A DNA stretch of 64,000 bases, taken from assembly GCF_020497125.1 (NCBI RefSeq), contig NC_059084.1, forward strand, positions 6,475,501-6,539,500. The letters are read 5' to 3'. The notes under the pieces were generated by a model. It was not told the DNA's origin and made no database searches. It saw only the letters and a list, made by a program, of their open reading frames with translations. Position 1 is the stretch's first letter, and each line of letters starts with the position of its first letter. A program made the translations under genes and the position numbers. Positions 1 to 10,220 of the stretch are shown one piece after another. The stretch comes from Mauremys mutica. Lineage: Eukaryota; Chordata; Testudines; Geoemydidae.

Positions 1-1593
1 GCTGTTTATTACTCAATTCTGTTCTGGATGTTAGGTAAATATCTGGGATGTTCTAAACCTGCTGCTTATGTCTGTGTGTGCTTAAAACTAATAAACTGCA
101 GTGTTAGACAAGAGCACACTGATTTGCATTACTCCTTGATCAGACAGAGTCGCTGAGTTCCTGTTGCCCCTGTACACCACCTGGAGTGAAATAGTTAAAT
201 TGCCCTTCTTGGGAGTTCTGAAAACCCTGGATAACACCAGGGTGACAGAAGGAAGATAGAGCAACATTGGTGATGCTGGAAATTGACATAATTGCTATGG
301 CTGAAGTAGCCTTACAAACGTTTACCACGGTTCCTCTACTAAAAAGGGCGGGCTGGAGATTCCATTCAGCAGTGGATCCTCTGGCCTCTGCCTCTGAAAT
401 ATCCATCCCCCTGTCCCAACCAACCATCAATGCAGAGACTCCACACATAACCTCCTGGAATCCAGACCAACACCACTTCCATTGCCTGGCTGTTCTCCGG
501 GGCTGATGTCTAGCCCCTAGGGATTTTACACTCAGTCCCAAACGTAGAAGTTCCATGGAGTTTCTTTTCCCAGCTTCTGAAAGGCGTCCCAATCCCTGTC
601 TGAAAAGTGAAACCAAAACTTGGATGGTGCGTGTTTCTGTCATGGAACCAGGTGACTTCAGTGCCTGGAAATATATGGTGTCCGTGCTGTTTGCATGACA
701 GGTCTCTGCATGTTATAACCTTGGCAACAATCAGTGCCATGGAAGCGAGTTAGCCTCTCTTTCGTTCCTCTCAACAGCTCTTGATCCCTTTCCTGATTAA
801 GAAAAAGAGCTATTTATGGGAATAAACAAGGTGACCTCTATATGGCTGAGTCAGAGTCATAGTAGGCTCATACCCCCCTCAGAAAAGATAGAAAAACTCT
901 TAAACATCCATCATGTGCATGTGTAACTTACGTTTAAATTGGAAGAACAGTGTTTAAACAAAAGAGGTGCTAAAATAAAACAATTAACTGGAATTCAAAG
1001 ATTTTTGCATTCCCAATTACTTCACCTGCACAGTCTGGGTAAAATAGCCAGCATTTCCAGGGGAAGCACTTTTTGTAGCTTTTAAACTCTAAACAAATAT
1101 TTTCAATCAACCTTTTTTCCCCTCTAAAAATCAGTGCCCAATGCCCTGCAGGCAGGAGACAGCTCAAGATAGTGTTGCTGGCTGCAGAGTGAATGTTATG
1201 ATTCAACTGTCCCTCTGTGGTATGGACGTCACTGAATCTCTAGTCTCTCTAGAGTAACATACACAAAAACGTGCTCCATTGAGGATGGGGAGGCGGGTAA
1301 AAAAGGGTGACCTGTGCCTTTAAAGAAAAAGGGTGAGCGTGGAAGGATGATGCAGGAAGAGGAACAAGAAGGGAAGGTGCAGTGTGATAAACTCAGGAGC
1401 TGTAGATGCTGATAAAGGACTGTGGCAGTAAGAAGTTGCGTTGTGCTCAATTACTGTGACTGGTTGAACAGAATTAAACTATGGTTACACATGAAAGGAA
1501 CTTGGTTCGGATCAGTTTAATGTGACTGGGCATTAGTAAAGTTATATAGTGATTGCCTGAGCCAAAGTTATAAAGAGAAAAGATGTGTGTACA
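1..1593. other. Unrecognised non-coding sequence
   Basis: No repeat family, RNA gene or convincing exon was recognised. An open frame covering 140-643 on the minus strand lacks splice-site context, domain features or biased composition, so it is taken as chance. Old, unrecognisable repeats may be present. Confidence 0.4.
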
Positions 1594-1625
1594 TTGTCTG
1601 TCTGTCTGTCTCTCTCTCTGTGTCT
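1594..1625. repeat. TGTC/TC simple repeat
   Basis: Several TGTC units run into a TC run. It is a short compound microsatellite with no further sign of function. Confidence 0.8.
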
Positions 1626-1902
1626 TTCTATCTTCCACAGTTCCAAACCAGTGAAATAATACAATCTGACTGTCCTCTGAACTGTTTCCTGGCAAATGCA
1701 GAAGAGGTTCAGTGCTATTGGCTCTGTGCCAAATTCTGCAACCTAACATGTTGAAATTCCATTGACCTCAGTGGAATTGCACAGGTGTAACCAAGACCAG
1801 ATTTTTTTCCAGTGCCTCTGTATAATAATTGTGTCATTTTATGCAATAACAAAATGAATGAAGCTGTTTACATTACAGTTTTGCCCACCTAGCATTCCTA
1901 AT

Positions 1903-2746
1903 TAACATAAGAACATAAGAACATAAGAACATAAGAAAGGCCGTACTGGGTCAGACCAAAGGTCCATCTAGCCCAGTATCTGTCTACCGACAGTGGCCAA
2001 TGCCAGGTGCCCCTGAGGGAGTGAACCTAAAAGGCAACGATCAAGTGATCTCTCTCCTGCCATCCATCTCCATCCTCTGACGAACAGAGGCTAGGGACAC
2101 CATTCTTACCCATCCTGGCTAATAGCCATTTATGGACTTAGCCACCATGAATTCATCCAGTCCCCTTTTAAACATTGTTATAGTCCTAGCCTTCACAACC
2201 TCCTCAGGTAAGGAGTTCCACAAGTTGACTGTGCGCTGCGTGAAGAAGAACTTCCTTTTATTTGTTTTAAACCTGCTGCCTATTAATTTCATTTGGTGAC
2301 CCCTAGTTCTTGTATTATGGGAATAAGTAAATAACTTTTCCTTATCCACTTTCTCAACATCACTCATGATTTTATATACCTCTATCATGTCCCCCCTTAG
2401 TCTTCTCTTTTCCAAACTGAAGAGTCCTAGCCTCTTTAATCTTTCCTCATATGGGACCCTCTCTAAACCCCTAATCATTTTAGTTGCTCTTTTCTGAACC
2501 TTTTCTAGTGCTAGAATATCTTTTTTGAGGTGAGGAGACCACATCTGTACACAGTATTCGAGATGTGGGCGTACCATGGATTTATATAAGGGCAATAATA
2601 TATTCTCAGTCTTATTCTCTATCCCCTTTTTAATGATTCCTAACATCCTGTTTGCTTTTTTGACCGCCTCTGCACACTGTGTGGACATCTTCAGAGAACT
2701 ATCCACGATAACTCCAAGATCTTTTTCCTGACTCGTTGTAGCTAAT
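1903..2746 (-). mobile_element. 5'-truncated CR1 LINE, 3' part
   Basis: On the minus strand this is the 3' part of a CR1 non-LTR retrotransposon: the end of the reverse-transcriptase ORF, then a 3' UTR containing the typical CCAGTATGG/CTAGATGGACC block. It ends in a short tandem tail of TTCTTATG units (plus strand 1903-1937), the microsatellite-like tail typical of CR1. The element stops abruptly at about 2746, the 5' truncation usual for LINE copies. The reading frame is still open, so this copy is fairly young. CR1 copies usually lack target duplications and none was seen. Confidence 0.93.
2119..2706 (-). pseudogene. CR1 ORF2 C-terminal fragment
   Basis: An open frame of 195 codons encodes the C-terminal part of the CR1 ORF2 polyprotein, downstream of the reverse-transcriptase catalytic core. 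The segment [15 protein letters not shown] is the conserved block after the RT core in CR1 proteins. It is followed by [22 protein letters not shown] and a C-terminal [11 protein letters not shown] block, then a stop. The first methionine is not a true start: the frame belongs to a much longer protein whose endonuclease and catalytic RT domains are missing. No frameshift is seen in this part. It should be inactive. Confidence 0.85.
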
Positions 2747-3465
2747 TATTCTAGTGCTCTATGGGATTCTGTGCTCCAGCATCCCCAGGTTCTCACCTTG
2801 GGATCTAAATTTCCCATAAACTGCAGTGTTTGTTTCCAGAACAGCAGCAATCCTGTGAAACCAACTCTCCTGAGGGATGTTTCAATAGGGGCTTTATGTG
2901 TGGGAAGATCAAAATTGCTCCAAAAATATGCAAAGTCTGTACAATGAAGGGGACTAAATTCTGCCCTTCTGTGCCAGTAGCTCCAAATTGATTTCATGAG
3001 CGCAGTGAGGGAATCCAAGCACAAATTCGAAATGGCAGAATATACCTTCTAGCTGATCACAAGGTACATGCCACACAAAATGATACAAGCTCTTCTTTCC
3101 CCACAATTTGTGGTCACTTATGGTTATTGATGCTTGAATAATTCATTGCTATATTTTTTACTTCTTTTCATCTGATACTCATTTACATTTTTTTCTTATT
3201 ACCTGACCAGCTCTGCGTACATTTTTGTTTAGGAGACAAATGGGGGAAAACTCACAGGAAGAGCCACTTTCTTCTAACACTGAACAAGGAACTTTACTAG
3301 AATGCGGAAAACAATAGTAGGCCTAAAATGTCTCTCACTGATTCACTGCGGATCTCCTTCCTAGAATATTCTCTAGACCATTTCTGCTTGGCATCTAATT
3401 AAAAAGTAAAAGTACACATATCCTCAAATTCCTTCTGTTGTTAAGATACTGGTTAAAAGAAAACA
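2747..3465. other. Unrecognised non-coding sequence
   Basis: AT-rich single-copy-looking sequence between the CR1 copy and a GT microsatellite. Nothing in it was recognised. Confidence 0.4.
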
Positions 3466-3483
3466 GTGTGTGTGTGTGTGTGT
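3466..3483. repeat. (GT)n microsatellite
   Basis: Nine GT dinucleotides in a row. Confidence 0.9.
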
Positions 3484-3678
3484 AGTTTAAAGTCAAAATT
3501 TGGCCTGAGATGCATAAGCTAAAGATGATAAAATATTTTTAGGCAAATTTATAAAAGATGCATATATATTCTCTTCTTTTGATTAACAATAATTTATTTC
3601 CCCTCAATTTTCAAAAGTGGCCGGCTACCTTAACAGACCATGTAAATCCTTCCTGTGCAGGGAGATGTGCAAATCCCT

Positions 3679-3800
3679 CTTTATCATTATCATTATTATC
3701 ATTATAATTTTATCAGCCATTGCATCCAATTGCACCGAGCACATTGTAGGTGCAATAAGATGATAAAAGCAGCATGGTCTCTGCGCCAAAGAGCTTGCAA
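3679..3800 (-). repeat. Ancient LINE-end-like repeat with ATT/ATC run
   Basis: A run of TTATCA/TTA units leads into sequence resembling, in reverse orientation, the repeat whose plus form reads TGTAAGCTCTTTGG...GTGTTTGTACAGCACCTAGCACAATGG...AATACAAATAATAA. The match CCGAGCACATTGTAGGTGCAATAA...AAGAGCTTGCAA is visible but diverged. The family resembles L2/L3-type LINE 3' ends; the name is tentative. Confidence 0.5.
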
Positions 3801-4001
3801 TGAGTGTGATTTGGGGTTTTTTGAGCATCCGAAAGTGGGTTCTCGAAACTGCTGTTTCCGCTTCTGGAAACTGGTCGCTAAGGGCCCATTCCAAACCTTA
3901 CTGAAGTTGATGGGAGTTTTTTTCCATTAATTGCAGGGCTTTGGATCAGCGCTTAAGTGTCACACCACTCAGGGTATTTTTATTTCCCTCCTTTTAATGA
4001 T

Positions 4002-4025
4002 TCTCTCTCTCTCTCTCTCTCTCTT
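4002..4025. repeat. (TC)n microsatellite
   Basis: An uninterrupted TC run of about 24 bases. Confidence 0.9.
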
Positions 4026-5914
4026 TATTCCCTTCATTTCAAAATCAAAGCTGCTGTGTTTTCATGTCACTCTGCTCTCCGTGCTGAGCAGGCTTGATCT
4101 CCCCTGGGTATTTCTTAGGCCCAGAGAAATGTCCAGATGTCTCCGCAAGCTCATAACTGCCTTGCATGACCTGCAGGGTGTTAGTTGCTTACATAATTTA
4201 TTTTAGTTATTTTATTCCTTGGGATTTATATCCAGAAGCACCTCCCATAAGCTCTCTAACCCCACACAGCAGGCTGCCTGTTCCAACTGGCCATAAATAT
4301 ATCACCTTACTTGGGTTGGGGCATTTTTATATCTTTAAAAGTTAATCCAGCTCTGAGCTGGATTAAGGATGGAACATCCCCTTAACCAAAGGCACATAAG
4401 GTCAGGGCAGACAGCCATGTGGATGTTCCAGGCTAAGAACCGGAGACATCAAATTTTGCCCTAGATAAGGCCTGGTACATTTTGTTTTGAGGGTATTTTA
4501 AATCTTGAATGTAGGTGTTCCCAGGAGAGGGAAGGTGGATGAGAATTAGGCTAGGCCCAAGTAGAAAAAGCTGCCTGGGAACTAGGTGGAGACAGGGAAG
4601 CAGAGACTATCTGGAAAGGAGCAGGAATGGCACAGTCTTTCGGTGGGGGGAGTTGGAGGGCAAGGTGAATTCATTGCAAAGAATTAATAGGCAGGCAAAC
4701 TGAAACAAGATGCTAGTGACAGCGCGATGCACTCAAGCTGTGTTCTTGTGGTTCGTGTTGTCACCACAGTACTTTGATGCGTTTCCCTTATATCTCACAG
4801 CTGTCTATCACTTATTCCACAGTGTTATATAATACACTGGTAAGATCACTGACTGTACACCCTCTGAGCAACAAAATGCTTTTCACCGTTACCCCTTGAA
4901 TAAATAAAACTCAGTGATCTGCTGATTCCACCTTCTATTGCTTTTGATTAGGATCTATTTAAAGGAAGAGTTCTTGGCGTGGTCTCTCACTAAGCAGAGT
5001 GTCAATCAGGAGGAATCTGACTGGACTCAAAAGAGTTACGTGGAGGCAAAACCAGCATAAAAGCAGAATTGGGCCCTTTGGCTTTAATTGTCAACCCTGC
5101 AGCCACAGCATGCTGGAAAGATGAGTGTTCTTGTAACAGGACTGTTCCTTTACCAGGGACTCCTATTTTGGTTTGATCCAGAACATCTGTCCACTTCATT
5201 TAACCTACAAAGGCCCAATCCTCCAGTGCTAAAGTCAGTGGGGAATTTTAGGTGGATAAAGTCTGCAGTCTGGGACTCCTCCTTTTCTATCGGGTCATTT
5301 TTCTGTTGCATTTTACCTCTCAATGCACTAGAAACACCTGCTCTTAGCAGATTTCTTTGTCCTCGATATTTTCATTCCTTAACTGATGTATGGTTTGTTT
5401 TTATCTAATAGGTTTTGGTTTGCTGCCCTGACCGGTGGGGTAAAGAGGAATTAGGCACCTGGGCCCAGATCCTCTGAAAACAATGGAAGATAGGCGCGTA
5501 AATATCATTTAGGCTCTGGGTCCTAGCCCCTTTGTTTGCCCTGTGCAGATCCTGGGTCCGGATCAGAGCATAGCCATTATTCTCAGAACATTTCCCACTG
5601 TCAGCAAGTGGGCAGGGAGGGAATGGGAATTGGCAGGGAATCATAGGAACTTTGGTTCTGCCTCCTCCTCCATTCTCTGATCAGACTATATGGCCAATCC
5701 TGAGTGGGAAAGATAAGCTTCCTCCTTTCAAATGCTACCATAACTTATGCACGCTGGAAGAAGAAGGGACCCGGGGAGGAACTGTGATTTTTCTAGGAAT
5801 CTCAATTCCTTTCTGCTGCTCCAGGCTGCTCCTGGAGTGGAACAGAAGTTACACACTGACATTTAGTGAGGTTTGAGGCTAAACGGCTCAGTCGATCCCC
5901 ATGGCGATAGGAGC
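4026..5914. other. Mostly unrecognised non-coding sequence
   Basis: No gene is supported. A perfect 25-base palindrome lies at 4342-4366. Around 5455-5520 there is a diverged piece resembling the amniote repeat with AGATCCTC...TATTTAGG; the rest was not recognised. Confidence 0.4.
4342..4366. repeat. Perfect 25-base palindrome
   Basis: TTAATCCAGCTC and its exact reverse complement flank a single T. It may be the core of a decayed foldback element. Function unknown. Confidence 0.7.
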
Positions 5915-5917
5915 TTA

Positions 5918-6197
5918 AGGGTACATCCACCTGGAGGTGTGATTGGAGCTTGGGTGGGTATACCATGCTAGCTTTAATTTGGCTAATGTGGCTCAGAATT
6001 GCAGTGCAGACCATGGCAGCATGGGCTAGCAACGTGGGCATGTTCCCAAGGTCCCGGGTGGGTTGGTTCAGGCTGCACCGAAGCCCGTACCACTGTGTCT
6101 TCATGGCTATTTTTCGCTGTGCTAGCTAGATTAAAGCTAGCATGGGCATGCCTACCTGATCAGCAATCACACCTTCAATTGCAGTGTAGACATACCC
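5918..6197. mobile_element. Foldback DNA element with TTA target duplication
   Basis: The ends are inverted relatives: the left end reads AGGGTACATCCAC and the reverse complement of the right end reads GGGTATGTCTACACTGCAA. Further in, GCTAGCTTTAAT on the left pairs with ATTAAAGCTAGC on the right. TTA flanks both sides (5915-5917 and 6198-6200), matching the 3-bp TWA duplications of PIF/Harbinger elements. There is no transposase ORF, so it is a non-autonomous element. Confidence 0.75.
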
Positions 6198-6220
6198 TTA
6201 GAAATGTGGATGGAATAACA

Positions 6221-6436
6221 ATCCCACCTAGTTCTTTTCATCTGTACATCTCAAAGCACTTTACAAAGGAGGTCAGTATCATTATGCCCAGTTTCCAGAT
6301 GGGTAAAGGCAAACACAGGGAGATGAAGTGACTTGCCGAAGGTCACCCAAGCAGGCCAGTGGCAGAATGTGGAATAGAATCCAGGTCTCCCATGTCCCAT
6401 TCCAGTGCTCTGTCCTGTAGGCCTCACTGCCTCCTG
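6221..6436 (-). repeat. MIR-type SINE, antisense
   Basis: The MIR core is clear in reverse: CTTTACAAAGGAGG, then CAGATGGG near 6296-6303, GAAGTGACTTGCC, AAGGTCACCCAAGCAGG, GGCAGAATG, CAGGTCTCC, and the CCAGTGCTCTGTCC end. It is diverged and old. Confidence 0.85.
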
Positions 6437-6722
6437 TAAGTTCTGAGCCAGACAGACTGATGTAAATCAGAATTTGGCTGGACTTAGTCTGAGAAGAAAA
6501 TGACTTTGGTTGTCCATTTTCTCCACTGTTGCTAATTTCATTCATTCACTTGGATGGTTGAGTCTTCTCAGCAGAGTCCTCTAGCCATTCCGTATTTTAA
6601 TAAGGTCATAAAAGGCAAAGAACACAACAGAAATCACAGGATCACCAAGGATGCACTTTAAGGTTTCTTAAGTTTCCTAGATTGGGAGCTGTATATCTCT
6701 TTTTAATGCTTCCTGAATCATA

Positions 6723-6938
6723 GGGTACGTCTACACTGCAATAAAACCCCCACAGCTGGCTCTTGTGGCTCTAAAATTGCAGTATAGATGTTTCAGCCCA
6801 GGGACCCCAGAGCCCAAGCTCCAGCCTGAGCCAGAACATCTACACTGCAGTTTTATAACCTCACAGCCCGAGCCCCATGAGCCCAAGTCAACTGACATGA
6901 GCCGGCTGTGGGTGTTTTATTGCAGTGTAGACATACCC
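6723..6938. mobile_element. Foldback DNA element with GGGTACGTCTACACTGCA ends
   Basis: The terminal inverted repeats are strong: left GGGTACGTCTACACTGCAAT, right (reverse complement) GGGTATGTCTACACTGCAAT. ATA flanks both ends (6720-6722 and 6939-6941). The interior holds repeated GAGCC/GGCTC blocks that pair with each other. It is non-autonomous and belongs to the same broad group as the copies at 5.9 and 58.7 kb. Confidence 0.8.
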
Positions 6939-6941
6939 ATA

Positions 6942-8806
6942 GTCTTCAGTGGTTTGCTGAATGAGCTAATCCTACCTTCAAACCCTTATCAGTCACTGGG
7001 AGATTTTATTTTTGGTGCGATACTGACCCTTTTCTGGAGCGGGAGCTGTTTCGAAATGTTTAGATGTTGATTTTAACAAATGGTATTACAAATTGTCATA
7101 ACATTTTGGATTTGGGTCTAGATGTCTGTGAATACTTGGGAGTGTCTGCTGGATGGGAGGTAGGGGAGAGGACGGGTTAGTACGAGCTCGTGAAAGAGAG
7201 AAACAACACCCTACAAAAAGAGAACGAGTGAGTGTATGTGTGTGTGAGAGAGAGAGAGACTCGGACAGTCAATATTCTTATTTAAATAAATATAAATGAT
7301 TAAAAAATAGAATGCTAAAATGATTGTGCTAGACATTTGGTCACTAGCAAAGCTCATGGCAAGATCTAACCAGGCCAAATGTTCCTTGGGCACCTTATAA
7401 ACCATGTTAAAAGATACATTGATCGTAACTTCTTAACAGATGAGGCTATAACAAGTAGTTAGAGAGCATCTCCATGTAGTGTGGTGGATACACTCTTAAA
7501 CTAATGAACATGCCTGTTTGAGTCTGATTAAACTGAGAGGAACTGGCAGAGAAAGTTGTTTATATCATGCTCATCACTGGGAGATCTGGTGCTACAATCT
7601 ACCCCGTGTTAAAATCACTCACCTACTCTCCTCATGTATGGAGAAAGGACAGCAGTGAAGATCGTTTTCTCCTGTTAAAAGTTCACTGTATTAAGTCATA
7701 TGTTTAAAATGTGATTTTTAAGGCGTTAGAAAGAGTGCCATATAGATACTGTTCTTCAGCCAGGCCAAATGCTTCCTTGGTATGTTAACAAACCATGTCA
7801 AATAGTACTATTTTAATGTGGAGTGGTCCTTTTTAGATTGAGTTAGATTTCATACATATTATGGCCATGACTTCATTTAGAGTTAAGTTTGAGTCACGCA
7901 TTTGAAACAGTTATATGTACACATTCAAATACATACAAATGTACACATACCTGAGTGTGTAAGAGAAAATGTGCAAGCACACACACACAAGCACACACAA
8001 GAGGGGATTAACAGCAAACCTATTCAAATAGGAAGATGGAATGGCACATTGTGGCGAATACTGGGAATGAGAGTGATCCACAAGGACCTTGTTTTAACAG
8101 TACAAAATACACTTAAAATAACCCAAAGCAGAGTTATTTTTACAGTGGCATGCTATAGTCAATGACACCCTCTCCCCCCCAAATCTAATAACATTTAAGT
8201 GACCCTTCCATATTAAAATAGCATTACTGTACTCCAGGGTGTGTTTTAGTGGACTATAAATACATTTCTCAGGTGGCGAAAGGCAGTCGGCCTTCACCCC
8301 AGGCCTCCCAGCACACTCGAGGCCCCTGCTAATGGCCCTGTAAATCATTGCCCTGTCATGTTTTTAATCCTGTATTGAACAGCAGGGTTATCTGTGATGT
8401 AAAACCTACCAGCACATATCTGTGCCTGAGCTCTGATGCGGGTACTGCTATTTTGTATGAAAAATGCCACTGTCTTTCTACTAGCAGAGGAACACAGGCT
8501 GCATTCTTGTCACTGCCTCATCAACTTGTGTACTTGCCACACGCCAACTTTTCTCTGCCTTTGGGCTCCTGTTTGTTTGCACGCTTTCACTCCTCTCTTT
8601 TTCCACATGTGCAGCCTTTTAATAAACATGGATCTGGGAAAATTTAAACAGCTCCTTGTTCCATCTCAGTTTTGGTTCTCATTTCTTTCATTTCGAGGTT
8701 AGACTGCTGGTATGCTGAGGTGGTGGACTAGCATGCTGACCAATCTTGTCTCATTGCTTCCTTGCACTTCCCCGTCTGTCTGTATCCAACTGTTGTCTTA
8801 TGCTTA
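6942..8806. other. Mostly unrecognised non-coding sequence
   Basis: No gene is supported. A GT/GA compound microsatellite is at 7216-7260, and CA-rich tracts lie near 7976-8000. A segment at 7330-7400 (GCCAAATG...CCTTGG...AACCATGT) recurs in diverged form at 7760-7800, suggesting a small local duplication or two copies of an unnamed repeat. Confidence 0.4.
7216..7260. repeat. GT/GA compound microsatellite
   Basis: A short TGTGTGTG run passes directly into GAGAGAGAGAGA. Confidence 0.85.
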
Positions 8807-9380
8807 GAGCTGGTCTATACTAGAAAATTAGATCAGGGTTTCTCAAAAAGGGGTCGCCGCTTGTGTAGGGAAAGCCCCTGGCAGGTTGGGCCGGTGTGTT
8901 TACCTGCCCTGTCCGCAAGTCTGGCCAATCGCAGCTCCCACTGGCCACAGTTCGCTGCACCGGGCCAATGGGAGCTCCTGGAAGCGGCGGCCAGTAAGTC
9001 CGTCAGCCTGCGCCGCTTCCAGCAGCTCCCATTGTCCCGGAGCAGCAATCCGCGGCCAGTGGGAGCTGCAATTGGCCAGACCTGCGGACGGGGCAGGTAA
9101 ACACACCAGCCCAGCCCACCAGGGGCTTTCCCCACACAAGTGGCAACCCCTGTTTGAGAAACCCTGAGTTAAGGTAACTTAAATCCCTGTGTAGACAGCG
9201 CTCGGTCGATGGAAGAATTCTTCTGTCGACCTAGCTATTGCCTGTTGGGGAGATGGGTTACTTGCACTGACAGGAGAGCCCTTCCCATCAGCACAGGTAA
9301 TGTCTACACTGAAGCGCTACAGAAGCGCAGGTGCAATGCTGCAGTTGTGCCACTGTAGCATTTCAAGTATAGACGAGCTC
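8807..9380. mobile_element. Harbinger-like foldback element, interrupted
   Basis: The left end reads GAGCTGGTCTATACTAG and the right end, reversed, GAGCTCGTCTATACTTG. The left flank is TTA (8804-8806); the right flank is TGA, probably TTA with one change. The internal segment GTGTAGACAGCGCTCGGTCGA followed by a TCGA...TCGAC hairpin is typical of this family. A second GC-rich hairpin element (8834-9166) interrupts it. No transposase is encoded. Confidence 0.75.
8834..9166. mobile_element. Nested GC-rich long-hairpin element
   Basis: It starts CAGGGTTTCTCAAA and ends TTTGAGAAACCCTG, a perfect 14-base terminal inverted repeat. The arms keep pairing inward for roughly 150 bases with few mismatches (GCTTGTGT, GGGAAAGCCCCTGG, GGTGTGTTTACCTGCC, TGGCCAAT, GCAGCTCCCACTGGCC), so the transcript would fold into a long hairpin. 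CAGGG...CCCTG ends suggest hAT. No convincing 8-bp target duplication is seen (AATTAGAT against AGTTAAGG). Confidence 0.8.
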
Positions 9381-9520
9381 TGACACTGTAAGCTCTTTGG
9401 GGCAGGGACCATTTTTGTTTTGTGTTTGTAAAGAGCTTAGCATGATCGGGACCTGGTCCATGGAGAGGGCTCCTATGCACTATTGTAATGCAAATAATAG
9501 TAATTAATAAAAAGCACCCA
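9381..9520 (+). repeat. Ancient LINE-end-like repeat
   Basis: Plus-strand copy with GTAAGCTCTTTGGGGCAGGG, TTTGTGTTTGTA, GAGCTTAGCATGATCGGG, CCTGGTCCATG, GGGCTCCTATGCACTATTG and a TAATGCAAATAATAGTAATTAATAA tail (in parts). It resembles L2/L3-like LINE 3' ends; family name tentative. Confidence 0.6.
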
Positions 9521-10088
9521 AATTATTTAATTAAATACATGCACCAAGTTTCTTTGCTGTAGTTTTCAACTCTCCAACATACAGAATCAGCAATACAAAT
9601 TTTGTAATAAAATGGGACCTATAAAATGGTAAGACATTTGTTTCTTTTTTCTAAATAAACAATGATCCTTCCTATAAATGATTTGCTTCTCGGCGCACAG
9701 GGACATTGTATGACTCTAGTTGAAAAATAACAAAAACTTCACTTGAAGTCTATCTCAGCCTGCCTCTCAAAGAATGACTTGATTTCATAAATAATATCTG
9801 AAACAAGTCATGGGTGTCACAGTTTTTCTTTAAACGTGAATTCACTGAAAAGGCAATAGGAGTTTTGTTTCAGGCAAGAGTATACGTTACTGGCAAGCAG
9901 AAAAGTGCACCTGGATCCAGAGGACGCTAACAATTCCAGAGGTGTGTTTCAATACTGAAAGCCAGCTCTGAAGTTGGGAAATGGGCCCTATGTCAATACT
10001 CAAGTGAATGAGATCAGAGTTGAGCCCAGAATCCCAATGGAGGAGTGGCAGGAGCCAGAAATAATAGTTTCACTAGGCCACTTGAGAA

Positions 10089-10212
10089 TACGGTGACCAG
10101 AAAGCAAGTGTAAAAAATCAGGACAAGGGATGGGGGGTAATAGGACCCTATATAAGAAAAAGCCCCCAAAATTGGGACTGTCCCTATAAAATCAGGACAT
10201 CTGGTCACCCTA
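10089..10212 (-). mobile_element. Small hAT element, copy 1, 8-bp duplication CTTGAGAA
   Basis: A 124-bp element with ends TACGGTGACCAG and CTGGTCACCCTA. The flanks are perfect 8-bp direct repeats CTTGAGAA (10081-10088 and 10213-10220), the hallmark of hAT insertion. The interior matches the copies at 52.1 and 57.7 kb in opposite orientation (TAGGGACAGTCC reversed, AAGAAAAAGCCC). It encodes nothing. Confidence 0.92.
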
Positions 10213-10220
10213 CTTGAGAA

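Noticed and set aside
140..643. 167-codon open frame, minus strand
   Set aside because: No domain, unremarkable composition and no splice context.
8762..9167. Several overlapping 80-110-codon frames on both strands
   Set aside because: They mirror each other because the region is one long inverted repeat; no domain is present.
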